From Modestobacter roseus (GTDB lineage: Bacteria; Actinomycetota; Actinomycetes; Mycobacteriales; Geodermatophilaceae), in NCBI RefSeq assembly GCF_007994135.1, contig NZ_VLKF01000001.1, forward strand, positions 248,001 to 312,000: DNA of 64,000 nucleotides, given 5' to 3'. The notes beneath the pieces were generated by a model. The model worked only from the letters and a program-made list of their open reading frames with translations, did not search any database and was not told the origin of the DNA. The position numbers and the translations under genes are program-made. This document shows, one piece after another, positions 1 through 7,974 of the stretch; position 1 is the first letter of the stretch; each line of letters starts with the position of its first letter.

Positions 1-48
1 CGACGCGACGTAGCGCCACCCGGCCGGTGAGGCCGGCACCGACGCAGG

Positions 49-82
49 GAGGCCGGTCACCCCGGGTGGGGTGACCGGCCTC
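49..82 (-). terminator. Hairpin terminator after mrp
   Basis: A perfect 15-bp stem (49-63 with 68-82) closes a 4-nt loop, 18 bases beyond the mrp stop codon. It has no long T tract, as is common in high-GC actinobacteria, and could act on both strands. Bases 1-48 show no gene I can support. Confidence 0.7.
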
Positions 83-100
83 TCTGCCGTGCGGCGTCGA

Positions 101-1261
101 CTACCGGTTGACCGGGGTGAGCCCCAGGGACATGCCGGACAGGCCGCGGGAACGTGCGGTGAGCCCCTCGGCGATCGCGGTCAGCGCCTGCGCGGCCGGG
201 GCGTCGGGCTCGGCGAGCACGATGGGAGCACCGGCGTCGCCGGCCTCGCGCAGCCGGGTGTCCAGCGGCACCTGGCCCAGCAGCGGCACCCGCGCACCGA
301 GGGTCTTGGTCAGCGCGTCGGAGACGGCCTCGCCACCACCGGAGCCGAAGACCTCCATGCGGGAGCCGTCGGGCAGCTCCAGCCAGGACATGTTCTCGAT
401 GACCCCGACCACCTGCTGGTGGGTCTGCGTGGCGATCGCACCGGCGCGCTCGGCCACCTCGGCGGCGGCCTGCTGCGGGGTGGTCACCACGAGGATCTCC
501 GCGTTGGGCAGCAGCTGGGCGATGGAGATCGCCACGTCACCGGTGCCGGGCGGCAGGTCGAGCAGCAGGACGTCGAGGTCGCCCCACCACACGTCGGCGA
601 GGAACTGCTGCAGCGCGCGGTGCAGCATCGGGCCACGCCACACCACGGGGGTGTTGCCCGGGGTGAACATGCCGATGGAGATGACCTTCACGCCCAGCGC
701 CTGCGGCGGCATGATCATGTTGTCGACCTGGGTGGGCTTGTCGTCGACGCCCAGCATGCGCGGCACCGAGTGGCCGTAGATGTCGGCGTCCACGACGCCG
801 ACCGACAGGCCCTTCTTCGCCATCGCGGCGGCCAGGTTGACCGTGACGCTGGACTTGCCGACCCCGCCCTTGCCGGAGGCGACCGCGTAGACGCGGGTCA
901 GCGAGCCGGGCTGGGCGAACGGGATGACCGGCTCGGCCGCGTCGGTGCCCCGCACGGTCTTGCGCAGCTCCGACCGCTGCTCGTCGCTCATCACGTCCAG
1001 GCCGACCTGCACGGCGGTGACGCCGGGGACGGCGCCGACGGCCTGGGTGACCCGGTTGGTGATGGTCTCGCGCATCGGGCAGCCGGCCACGGTGAGGTAG
1101 ACCTCGATGCGCACCGAGCCCGGGTCTCCGCCGACCCCGATCTGCACGTCCTTGACCATGCCGAGCTCGGGCAGCGGACGGTTGATCTCCGGGTCCTGGA
1201 CGGTCGCGAGCGCCGCGTTCACGGCGTCCAGCGCCGGCGATCCGGTCAGCGTGTCGGACAT
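101..1261 (-). CDS. mrp: Mrp/NBP35-type P-loop ATPase, Fe-S cluster carrier
   Basis: A 386-residue cytoplasmic protein of the Mrp/ApbC/NBP35 family, which carries and transfers iron-sulfur clusters. Residues about 10-90 form a MIP18 (DUF59) domain with a conserved Cys61 in a GCPM motif. The ParA-like ATPase follows, with its deviant Walker A SGKGGVGKSS at 129-138 and a later LDLPPGTGD motif. The usual C-terminal CxxC after ENMS is absent: the segment reads ENMSWLELPDG, which I believe is normal for actinobacterial forms, so cluster binding may rely on other residues. The ATG is preceded by an AAGGAG ribosome site. An ACTCTA at 1334-1339 (TAGAGT on this strand) could be its -10. It is transcribed alone and ends at a strong hairpin. 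Confidence 0.93.
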   Translation of the reverse strand: MSDTLTGSPALDAVNAALATVQDPEINRPLPELGMVKDVQIGVGGDPGSVRIEVYLTVAGCPMRETITNRVTQAVGAVPGVTAVQVGLDVMSDEQRSELRKTVRGTDAAEPVIPFAQPGSLTRVYAVASGKGGVGKSSVTVNLAAAMAKKGLSVGVVDADIYGHSVPRMLGVDDKPTQVDNMIMPPQALGVKVISIGMFTPGNTPVVWRGPMLHRALQQFLADVWWGDLDVLLLDLPPGTGDVAISIAQLLPNAEILVVTTPQQAAAEVAERAGAIATQTHQQVVGVIENMSWLELPDGSRMEVFGSGGGEAVSDALTKTLGARVPLLGQVPLDTRLREAGDAGAPIVLAEPDAPAAQALTAIAEGLTARSRGLSGMSLGLTPVNR

Positions 1262-1336
1262 ACGGGATGGATCTCCTTCGACGGGTACCCGCGGGAATCG
1301 GCTCGCGGAAGAGCTCGCGCGCGGGCAGCACCCACT

Positions 1337-1912
1337 CTACGACCGGTGCACGGCGGACCTGCTGGTCGGCCGGGTCCCGCGCCAACGGACGCGGTCGACG
1401 AGTGCGGCGACGCGGGGCACCCGCGACAGCGCGCGGAACAGCCCGGCGCCGAGCGCCGCGCCCAGCACGTTGAACACCAGGTCGTTGACGTCGGCGATGT
1501 GCCCGCCGGACAGGAAGTGGTCGGTGAGCAGCTGGGTCAGCTCGATCGCCAGGCTGAGGCCGGCGCCGGCGGCCACCGCCTGCCACCAGGAGGCCGTGTC
1601 CCGCAGCAGCGGCACCAGCACCCCGACCGGGACGAGGACGAGGACGTTCACCAGCGCGTCGGCGACCTCGTAGCCGGCCAGCGGCACCAGGTTGAACGAC
1701 GTCGCCCAGGAGCCGTCGGCCACGGGCTTGTCCAGGAAGACCGGGAAGACGGTGTTCGCCACGATCCCGGCCAGGTACCCGCACAGGACCAGGGCGACGG
1801 CGGCGCGGGGCACCGTGAGCCGGTCGCGGCGGTGCAGGTGCCACAGCAGTGCCACGAACAGGACCGCGGCGGACGGGACGACCACCGGGATCACCGGTAC
1901 CTGGCGGAACAT
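1337..1912 (-). CDS. VanZ-like membrane protein
   Basis: A 191-residue membrane protein with about five hydrophobic segments. It has the VanZ signature order: a TVFP-type segment near residue 58, an NLVPL segment near 74, a LVNVLVLVPVGVLVPLL helix, an SLAIELTQLL helix, then an acidic DVNDLVFNVLGAALGA motif. VanZ proteins give low-level teicoplanin resistance in enterococci, but in actinobacteria they are widespread with no proven role. The C-terminus is Arg-rich and probably cytoplasmic. The gene lies upstream of mrp on the same strand with a 75-bp gap, so the two may share a transcript. Confidence 0.85.
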   Translation of the reverse strand: MFRQVPVIPVVVPSAAVLFVALLWHLHRRDRLTVPRAAVALVLCGYLAGIVANTVFPVFLDKPVADGSWATSFNLVPLAGYEVADALVNVLVLVPVGVLVPLLRDTASWWQAVAAGAGLSLAIELTQLLTDHFLSGGHIADVNDLVFNVLGAALGAGLFRALSRVPRVAALVDRVRWRGTRPTSRSAVHRS

Positions 1913-2051
1913 GGGGCGCTCGATCTCCTCGGGGCGTCCGGCGCGCGACGTGACTGGCGGCGCGGCAGTGGATCATGGCGCACCACGCCGCCGGTCCCGA
2001 CGGTGGGGGGCGGCAGCGGAGAGCGCGCCCCGCCCTGTCGGTGCGGCTCAC

Positions 2052-2057
2052 TAGGGT
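2052..2057 (+). promoter_or_regulatory. -10 element for leaderless azlC transcript
   Basis: TAGGGT lies 6 bases before the azlC GTG with no ribosome site between. This is the usual layout of an actinobacterial leaderless mRNA whose first base is the start codon. No -35 element is clear. Confidence 0.6.
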
Positions 2058-2063
2058 GCCCCC

Positions 2064-2762
2064 GTGCCCCGCTCCGCCCGGTCCGCCACGCTGCGGGACG
2101 CCGTGGGGCTGGGCGTCGCCGTCGGCCTCTACGGGGTGGCCTTCGGTGCCGCCGCCGCGGCCGCCGGGCTGGACACCTGGCAGGCCCTCACCCTGTCGGC
2201 GCTCATGTTCACCGGCGCCTCGCAGTTCGCGCTGGTCGGCGTGCTCGGGGCGGGCGGTGGCGCACTGGCCGCTGTCGGCAGCGCCCTGCTGCTCGGCACC
2301 CGCAACACCGTCTACGGCGTCCGGCTGGCCCCGATGCTGGCGATCCGCGGCTGGCCGCGCCGGGCCGGCGCGGCGCACCTGGTCATCGACGAGACGACGG
2401 CGATGGCGGTCGCCGCACCCGACCGGGAGCTCGGCCGGCTGGCCTTCTGGGTCACCGGCGTCACCCTCTACCTGGGCTGGAACGCCACCACGCTGGTCGG
2501 CTCGCTGAGTGCGGCGGCGCTCGGGGGGACGGCGCAGGCCGCCCTGGACTCCATCGTCCCGGCGGCGTTCCTCGCCCTGCTGTGGCCGCGGCTGCAGCGC
2601 ACCGCCCGCGAGCCGGGGGTGCAGCGCCGCGTCGCCCTCGCCGGCGCGGTGGTCGCGCTGGCGCTCACGCCGGTGGTGCCGGCCGGTGCCCAGGTGGTGC
2701 TGGCCGTCGTCGCCGTCGCGCTGGTCGGCCGGCCCCGGCCCGCCCGGGAGGGGGTGGCGTGA
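2064..2762 (+). CDS. azlC: AzlC-family amino-acid exporter, large subunit
   Basis: A 232-residue permease of the AzlC/YgaZ (LIV-E) family, which exports branched-chain amino acids or analogues together with a small AzlD partner. Family features include an early GLGVAVGLYGVAFGA helix, the FTGASQFALVGVL motif near residues 49-61, and the NTVYGVRLAP motif near residue 79. About six or seven helices are predicted. The GTG start is set by the -10 element just upstream. Its stop TGA shares bases with the azlD GTG, so the two subunits are translationally coupled. Confidence 0.9.
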   Translation: MPRSARSATLRDAVGLGVAVGLYGVAFGAAAAAAGLDTWQALTLSALMFTGASQFALVGVLGAGGGALAAVGSALLLGTRNTVYGVRLAPMLAIRGWPRRAGAAHLVIDETTAMAVAAPDRELGRLAFWVTGVTLYLGWNATTLVGSLSAAALGGTAQAALDSIVPAAFLALLWPRLQRTAREPGVQRRVALAGAVVALALTPVVPAGAQVVLAVVAVALVGRPRPAREGVA

Positions 2763-3076
2763 GCGGCGGGACGCTGTGGACCGTCGTCTTAGTCGCCTCC
2801 GTCGGCTGCTACCTGCTCAAGCTCGCCGGGCTGTCGGTGCCCGCGGCCTGGGTCGAGCAGCCCTGGGTGACCCGGGTCGTCGAGTTCGTGCCGGCCGCGC
2901 TGCTCGCGGCGCTGGTCGCGGTGCAGGCTGCCACCTCGGGCTCCGCGCTGGTGCTCGACGGGCGGCTGGTCGGGCTCGCGGTGGCGGCTCTCGCGCTGGC
3001 GCTGCGGGCGCCGTTCATCGTCGTCCTGGTGCTGGCCGGCGCCGCCGGGGCGCTGGTGCACGTGCTCACGGGCTGA
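2759..3076 (+). CDS. azlD: AzlD-family small exporter subunit
   Basis: A 105-residue hydrophobic protein with about four helices, matching AzlD/YgaH in size, position and pattern (a Lys-Leu pair after the first helix, FVPAALLAAL in the second, RAPFIVVLVLAG near the end). It pairs with AzlC to form a branched-chain amino-acid exporter in the membrane. The GTG start overlaps the azlC stop by four bases, the typical arrangement for this pair. Confidence 0.9.
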   Translation: MSGGTLWTVVLVASVGCYLLKLAGLSVPAAWVEQPWVTRVVEFVPAALLAALVAVQAATSGSALVLDGRLVGLAVAALALALRAPFIVVLVLAGAAGALVHVLTG

Positions 3077-3123
3077 CGGCGCGGCTGCCGCTCGACCTGC
3101 GCGTTCCCCGGCAGGATCACCGC

Positions 3124-3759
3124 GTGACGACGGCGACCGGCACCCGCTCGGAGACGCCCCGGGTGCTGGGCTGCGCCGGGCTGGGCCTGCTCGCCGGGGT
3201 CGCGGCGAAGGCGGGGGACGAGTCGGGCTGGCGCTGGGCCGCGGACCTGGGCACCTACCCGGCGGCCTGGGTGCTGGTGGTGGCGCTGGTCGGCTGGCTG
3301 GCGCCCTCGGTGCGCGCCGCCGCCGTCCGGGCGGCGGTCTTCTTCGCCACGATGACCGTCGCCTACTACGCGTGGGCCGCGCTCGTCCTGGACTTCGGCT
3401 GGGCCACCCGGCTGCTGCTCGCCTGGCTGCTGCTGTCGGCGACCGCGGTGCCGGCCACCGGCGCCGTCGTGCACTGGGCGACGCGGCGGTCCGGCTGGCT
3501 GCCGGGGGCGCTGCTCGGTGTCCCGGCCGGGCTGGTGCTCGGCAGCGGCGCGACGCGGGGGCTCTGGCTGACCTGGGTGCAGCCGGAGCTGTCGCTGCCC
3601 GACCGGCCGGTGCAGGTGGCCGCCGAGCTGGTCACCGCTGCGGTGCTGGTGGCGGTGCTGCCCACCGACCGACGCACCCGGCTCTGGGCCGCCGTCCTCG
3701 CGGTGCCGGCGCTGCTGGTGGCCACCGACGTGCTCGACCTGTTCCGGAGCCTGGTCTGA
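3124..3759 (+). CDS. Multi-pass membrane protein (DUF6518-like)
   Basis: A 211-residue integral membrane protein with six or so hydrophobic segments. The overall pattern (helix with GLLAGVAAKAGD, then a Trp-rich loop, then an FFATMTVAYYAW helix) resembles small actinobacterial membrane proteins annotated as DUF6518. No catalytic motif is visible and the function is unknown. The chosen GTG lies 6 bases after CAGGAT, which resembles a leaderless promoter. The next gene begins 8 bases after its stop. Confidence 0.75.
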   Translation: MTTATGTRSETPRVLGCAGLGLLAGVAAKAGDESGWRWAADLGTYPAAWVLVVALVGWLAPSVRAAAVRAAVFFATMTVAYYAWAALVLDFGWATRLLLAWLLLSATAVPATGAVVHWATRRSGWLPGALLGVPAGLVLGSGATRGLWLTWVQPELSLPDRPVQVAAELVTAAVLVAVLPTDRRTRLWAAVLAVPALLVATDVLDLFRSLV

Positions 3760-3767
3760 CCGGCACC

Positions 3768-4274
3768 ATGGCGGGCGTGCTGGTCGTGGTCGGCGGTCTC
3801 CCCGGGGTGGGCAAGACGACGGTCGCCCAGGCGGTCGCGGCGGCGCTGCCCGCCGCGCACCTGCGGATCGACGCCTTCGAGGCGGCGCTCGTCCGTCAGC
3901 AGCTGGTCACCGGCCCGGGCGACGTCGGCGCGCACGGCTACGACCTGGCGACCGCCGCCGCGGACACCTGCCTCAGCGCCGGCACCGACGTCGTGGTGGA
4001 CGCGGTGTTCGACGTCGCCGCGGCCCGCCGGCCCTTCCGGGAGCTGGCCGCCCGGCACGGCGCGCGCGTGCACTGGGTGCGGCTGATCTGCACCGATCCG
4101 GCCGAGCACCGCCGCCGGGTGGAGCAGCGGACCGCCGACCTCGCCGGTCACACCGTGCCCACCTGGGCGCAGGTGCAGGGCCGGCGGCTCGACCAGTGGC
4201 ACGAGCGGCACACCGTCGTCGACACCGCCGTCGCCGACCCGGTCGCCGCGGTGCTCGCCGCCATCCGGGGCTGA
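3768..4274 (+). CDS. Small P-loop kinase-like ATPase (AAA_33 type)
   Basis: A 168-residue cytoplasmic P-loop protein. Walker A is GLPGVGKTT at about residues 9-17. It is followed by an RIDAFEAA segment, a VVDAVFDV strand resembling Walker B, and a C-terminal RRVEQR lid-like helix. This matches the AAA_33/zeta-toxin-like small kinases that phosphorylate small metabolites or act in resistance, but the substrate cannot be read. The ATG lies 8 bases after the stop of the preceding membrane protein gene, suggesting co-transcription. No antitoxin gene adjoins it, so a toxin role is not supported. Confidence 0.82.
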   Translation: MAGVLVVVGGLPGVGKTTVAQAVAAALPAAHLRIDAFEAALVRQQLVTGPGDVGAHGYDLATAAADTCLSAGTDVVVDAVFDVAAARRPFRELAARHGARVHWVRLICTDPAEHRRRVEQRTADLAGHTVPTWAQVQGRRLDQWHERHTVVDTAVADPVAAVLAAIRG

Positions 4275-4292
4275 GCCGGGTGGGTCGGGGCG

Positions 4293-4835
4293 TCAGCCGA
4301 CCGGGTCGGCGGCCGCCTCGCGGCGCTTCTTCTCCTTCTTCTTCCGCTCCCGGTCCTCGCCCTCGTCGGGCACCAGGCGGTTCAGCTCCCCGCGGATGAA
4401 GTCCCGGGTCGCCAGCTCGCCGATCGACACCCGCAGCGAGGCCAGCTCCCGGGCCAGGTACTCGGTGTCGGCGCGGTTGGCCGCGGCGCGCGCCCGGTCC
4501 TCCTCGGCCTGCACCCGGTCGCGGTCGGCCTGCCGGTTCTGCGCCAGCAGGATCAGCGGCGCGGCGTAGGCGGCCTGGGTGGAGAAGGCCAGGTTCAGCA
4601 GGATGAACGGGTAGGGGTCCCAGCGCAGCTGCACCGCCGTCACGTTCAGCGTGATCCAGACGATGACGATGATCGTCTGCACGGCGAGGAACCGGCCGGT
4701 GCCCAGGAACCGGGCGATGCCCTCGGCGAACTTGCCCACCGCGTCGGGGTCGAGCCGCAGGAAGCTGCCCAGGCCGCGCGCCCCGCGGGGCTGGTCCAGC
4801 CGCAGGTCGGCCCGGCGGTCGGCGGACTCAGCCAC
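4293..4835 (-). CDS. DUF1003 membrane protein
   Basis: A 180-residue DUF1003 protein. A short N-terminal region with FLGTGRFLAVQ leads into two transmembrane helices (about residues 52-100) with the family's LNLAFSTQAAYAAPLILLAQNRQ motif. A charged region follows that is probably a coiled coil (residues 105-160), and the tail is Lys-rich. The function of DUF1003 is unknown. The GTG start overlaps the end of the upstream CBS-domain gene by 8 bases, so the two are translationally coupled and probably work together, with this protein possibly supplying the membrane anchor that its partner lacks. Confidence 0.87.
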   Translation of the reverse strand: MAESADRRADLRLDQPRGARGLGSFLRLDPDAVGKFAEGIARFLGTGRFLAVQTIIVIVWITLNVTAVQLRWDPYPFILLNLAFSTQAAYAAPLILLAQNRQADRDRVQAEEDRARAAANRADTEYLARELASLRVSIGELATRDFIRGELNRLVPDEGEDRERKKKEKKRREAAADPVG

Positions 4836-6066
4836 GACGGGCCCGCTCGCGCCAGTCGTCGGGCAGCAGGTGGTCCAGGACGTCGTCGACGCTGACCGCC
4901 CCGACCAGCCGGCCCTGCGCGTCGACCACCGGGGCGGCCACCAGGTTGTAGGTGGCGAAGTACCGGGTGACCTCGGCCAGCGGGGCCTCCGGGCGGAGCG
5001 GGTCCATGTCGTCGAGCACGCCGCTGACCAGCGACGACGGCGGTTCGCGCAGCAGCCGCTGGATGTGTGCCAGCCCCAGGTACCGGCCGGTGGGGGTGGC
5101 CGACGGCGGCCGGCACACGTACACCTGGCTGGCCAGCGCCGGGCTGAGCTCGGGTGTCCGGACCCGGGCCAGCGCCTCGGCGACGGTGGCGTCGGGGGAG
5201 AGGATGACCGGCTCGCTGGTCATGATGCCGCCGGCGGTGTCCTCGGAGTACTTCAGCAGCTGCCGGACGGGCTCGGCCTCGTCGGGCTCCATCAGCTCCA
5301 GCAGCCGGTCGCGGTCGACGTTGGAGAGCTCGGCGAGCAGGTCGGCGGCGTCGTCGGGGTCCATCTCCTCGAGCACGTCGGCCGCGCGGCCCTCGTGCAG
5401 GGTGCCGAGGATGGTGATCTGCTCGGACTCCGGCAGCTCACCGAGGACGTCGGCCAGCCGCTCGTCGTCCAGCGCCTCGGCCACCTCGTGGCGGCGCTTG
5501 ATCGGCAGGTCCTGCAGGGCGTGCGCCACGTCGGCGGCGTTGAGCTCTCGGTAGGTGGCGATCAGCGTCTCCGCGCTCTGCCCCGTCTCCGGCAGCGACA
5601 GCCCGCCGACCTCGTCCCAGGCCAGCTGCTGGAGCTGACCGCGCCGGCCCAGCCGGCCCGGCTCCTGCACCGCGAGGCGGGACACCACCCAGTCGCCGGT
5701 GCGGGTCTGCTCGATCGCCGCGTCGACGACGGTGGCCGGGCGGTCGGACTCGTCGATCGTCACCCGCCGGTCCAGCAGCTCGCCGAGCACCAGCGTCTCC
5801 CCGGCGCGCTGCTCGAAGCGCTTGAGGTTGACCGTGCCGGAGGCGAGCGTCACCGAGGACGCGTCCAGCCCGGTGACCCGGCCCATCGGGCAGAAGATCC
5901 GCCGCCGGGCGACCACCTCGACGATCAGCCCGAGCACGCGCGGGGCGGCGCTGCCCACCCGCAGGGCGATCAGCACGTCGCGCACCTTGCCGACCCGGTC
6001 GCCGTTGGGGTCGAAGACGGTCAACCCGGCGATCCGGGAGACGTACGCCCTCGTCACCGTGGTCAC
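4828..6066 (-). CDS. PRC-barrel / MgtE_N / CBS-pair protein without channel domain
   Basis: A 412-residue soluble protein. Residues about 5-110 resemble tandem PRC-barrel domains. Residues about 165-270 are a superhelical MgtE N-terminal domain (repeats such as ADVLEEMDPDDAADLLAEL), and residues about 275-405 are two CBS domains beginning at YSEDTAGGIMTSEPV. This is the cytosolic Mg2+-sensing half of an MgtE channel, but the five-helix pore is missing. It is a conserved actinobacterial form, not a truncation, because the reading frame ends cleanly and overlaps the DUF1003 gene. A role in sensing Mg2+ or adenine nucleotides is an inference. The gene is divergent from phzF. Confidence 0.88.
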   Translation of the reverse strand: MTTVTRAYVSRIAGLTVFDPNGDRVGKVRDVLIALRVGSAAPRVLGLIVEVVARRRIFCPMGRVTGLDASSVTLASGTVNLKRFEQRAGETLVLGELLDRRVTIDESDRPATVVDAAIEQTRTGDWVVSRLAVQEPGRLGRRGQLQQLAWDEVGGLSLPETGQSAETLIATYRELNAADVAHALQDLPIKRRHEVAEALDDERLADVLGELPESEQITILGTLHEGRAADVLEEMDPDDAADLLAELSNVDRDRLLELMEPDEAEPVRQLLKYSEDTAGGIMTSEPVILSPDATVAEALARVRTPELSPALASQVYVCRPPSATPTGRYLGLAHIQRLLREPPSSLVSGVLDDMDPLRPEAPLAEVTRYFATYNLVAAPVVDAQGRLVGAVSVDDVLDHLLPDDWRERARRG

Positions 6067-6076
6067 GGGGGGAGGC

Positions 6077-6082
6077 TACCGT
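6077..6082 (+). promoter_or_regulatory. -10 element for leaderless phzF transcript
   Basis: TACCGT sits 7 bases before the GTG of the PhzF gene, with no ribosome site, as expected for a leaderless transcript. The opposite strand carries the start of the CBS-domain gene 11 bases away, so the two promoters overlap. Confidence 0.55.
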
Positions 6083-6089
6083 CGCGCAG

Positions 6090-7001
6090 GTGAGCGCCCC
6101 GGTACCTGACGGACTGGCACCTGGTGGACCGGCACCCGATCGGCTGGCCTACGAGGTCGTCGACGTGTTCGCCCCCCACGCCTACGCAGGCAACCCGCTC
6201 GCCGTCGTCCTCGACGCCGACGCGCTGACCACCGGGCAGTGCCAAGCGCTGGCGTTCGAGTTCCACCTGTCCGAGACGTCGTTCCTGTGCGCCCCCACGC
6301 CGGGCTCGGGCGCCGACTACCGGGTGCGGATCTTCACCCCGTTCGCCGAGCTGCCCTTCGCCGGGCACCCCAGCGTCGGCGCCGCGCACACCCTGGTGCG
6401 CACCGGCCGGCTCCCGGCCGGGCGGCTGCGCCAGGAGTGCGCCGTCGGCGTGCTCGACCTGACGGTCGACGACGACGGCGCGACCCTCGGCGGCGGGGAG
6501 CCCACGCTCGCCGACGCCCCGGACCCGGTGGCCGTGGCGGTCGCGCTGGGGCTGACCGCCGACGACCTCGCCGGCCAGCCCGCGCACGTCGCCGGCTGCG
6601 GCCTGCCCTTCACCTACCTCGCCGTGCGCCCGGACGCCGTCGACCGGGCCCGGCCCGACCAGGGCGCGCTGGACCGCCTCGGCGTCGGCGAGGGCGTCTC
6701 GGTGCTCAGCTGGGACGCCGGCGCCGCGACGGCCCGCGCCCGGGTGTTCGCCGGCGACCTGCGCTGGGGCGAGGACCCGGCCACCGGCTCCGCGGCGCTG
6801 GGCGCCGGGGTGTGGCTGGCCGCCGTGGGGCTGGTGCCGGCCGACGGGACGGCGCGGTACACGGTCCGCCAGGGCGAGCAGCTCGGCCGCCCGTCGCTGC
6901 TGGAGTGCACGGTGACCACCGCCGGGGGCCGGGCCACCGCGGCCACCGTCGCCGGCGCCGTCGTCCCGGTCGCGACGGGCACCATCCGGACCCCCTCGTG
7001 A
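6090..7001 (+). CDS. PhzF-family isomerase
   Basis: A 303-residue PhzF/YddE-family protein, a two-lobed diaminopimelate-epimerase-like fold. The family catalytic Glu lies in the early LSETSFL motif (about residue 57). The FAELPFAGHPSVGAAH motif is near residues 88-103, and the late GDLRWGEDPATGSAAL motif is near residues 226-241. PhzF itself isomerises a phenazine intermediate, but no other phenazine genes are nearby, so the substrate is unknown. The stop overlaps the next gene's GTG by four bases, coupling it to an EamA exporter that could export a product or related metabolite. Confidence 0.9.
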   Translation: MSAPVPDGLAPGGPAPDRLAYEVVDVFAPHAYAGNPLAVVLDADALTTGQCQALAFEFHLSETSFLCAPTPGSGADYRVRIFTPFAELPFAGHPSVGAAHTLVRTGRLPAGRLRQECAVGVLDLTVDDDGATLGGGEPTLADAPDPVAVAVALGLTADDLAGQPAHVAGCGLPFTYLAVRPDAVDRARPDQGALDRLGVGEGVSVLSWDAGAATARARVFAGDLRWGEDPATGSAALGAGVWLAAVGLVPADGTARYTVRQGEQLGRPSLLECTVTTAGGRATAATVAGAVVPVATGTIRTPS

Positions 7002-7921
7002 GCTCGGCCGCCACGGCCGCCCCGGCGTGGGCGGTCTCCCGGCCGGGTGGGCGGGACGCGGCGCTGATGGCCGTCGCGGTCGTCGGCGTCTCCTTCTCCG
7101 GGCCGCTGACCGCGCTGGTGGCCACCTCGTTCCTGGCGATCGCCTTCTGGCGCAACGCCGCGGGGGCGGTGCTGCTGGTGCCGCTGCTGCTGCGCGACCG
7201 GCCCGCGCTGGCCGGTGTGGGCGTGCGCCAGCTGGGCAGCTCGGTGGTGGCTGGGCTGTTCCTGGCCGCGCACTTCGCCGCCTGGCTGCCCAGCCTGTCG
7301 ATGACCACGGTCGCCGCCTCCACCGCGCTGGTCACCACCACCCCGATCTGGACGGCGCTGGCCGCCCGGGTCTCGGGCGTGCACCTGCCCCGGCAGGTGT
7401 GGGCCGGGTTGGCGCTGGCGGTGCTGGGTGCGGCGCTGATCGCCGGGGTCGACGTCACGGTCTCCTGGGAGGCGCTGGCCGGTGACGGGCTGGCGCTGCT
7501 CGGCGCGATCTGCGCCGGCGGCTACATGCTCGCCGGCGCGCGGGCCCGCACCCGGCTGACCACCTCCGCCTACGCCGTCGCCTGCTACTCGACCTGTGCG
7601 CTGGCCCTCGCCGTCGCCGCGCTGGTCGCCGGGGTGCCGCTGGTCGGGTTCAGCGCCCGCGACTGGTGGCTGATCGCGGCGATCACCGTCTGCGCGCAGC
7701 TGCTCGGCCACACGATCCTGAACAAGGTGCTCTCCACGGTGGGCCCCACGGTGGTCGGCCTGGCGATCCTGCTGGAGGTGCCCGGCGCGCTGCTGGTCGC
7801 GCTGGTGCTGCTGCAGCAGGCGCCGCCGCTGCTCGCGCTGCCGGGGATGGTCGCCGTCGTCATCGGGGTGGCCCTGGTGGTCCGCGCCGGCCGCCCGGCT
7901 CCGGAGGCCGACCCGCTGTAG
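6998..7921 (+). CDS. EamA/DMT-family transporter
   Basis: A 307-residue integral membrane protein with ten predicted helices in two EamA repeats. Typical motifs are FLAIAFWRNAAGAVLLVPLLL in repeat one and AQLLGHTILNKVLSTVGPTVV in repeat two. DMT transporters move metabolites, often outward, and the substrate is unknown. The GTG overlaps the phzF stop by four bases, so the pair is translationally coupled. It ends 53 bp before the CitE-like gene. Confidence 0.9.
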   Translation: MSSAATAAPAWAVSRPGGRDAALMAVAVVGVSFSGPLTALVATSFLAIAFWRNAAGAVLLVPLLLRDRPALAGVGVRQLGSSVVAGLFLAAHFAAWLPSLSMTTVAASTALVTTTPIWTALAARVSGVHLPRQVWAGLALAVLGAALIAGVDVTVSWEALAGDGLALLGAICAGGYMLAGARARTRLTTSAYAVACYSTCALALAVAALVAGVPLVGFSARDWWLIAAITVCAQLLGHTILNKVLSTVGPTVVGLAILLEVPGALLVALVLLQQAPPLLALPGMVAVVIGVALVVRAGRPAPEADPL

Positions 7922-7974
7922 GGCGCGCCGCTAGGGTCCGGGCCTGACACCGTCGTCGGCAGGAAGAAGGCACC

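Noticed and set aside
1-48. Possible end of an upstream plus-strand gene (a TAG at 11-13)
   Set aside because: Too little sequence to support a gene; no motif can be seen.
71-3076. A 1001-codon plus-strand frame
   Set aside because: It is antisense to mrp and VanZ and only its end is the real AzlD gene. Its composition is Gly/Arg/His-rich, typical of a GC shadow frame.
3768-4274. Zeta-type toxin of a toxin-antitoxin pair
   Set aside because: The P-loop fits, but no antitoxin gene adjoins it and the kinase-like group is broad.
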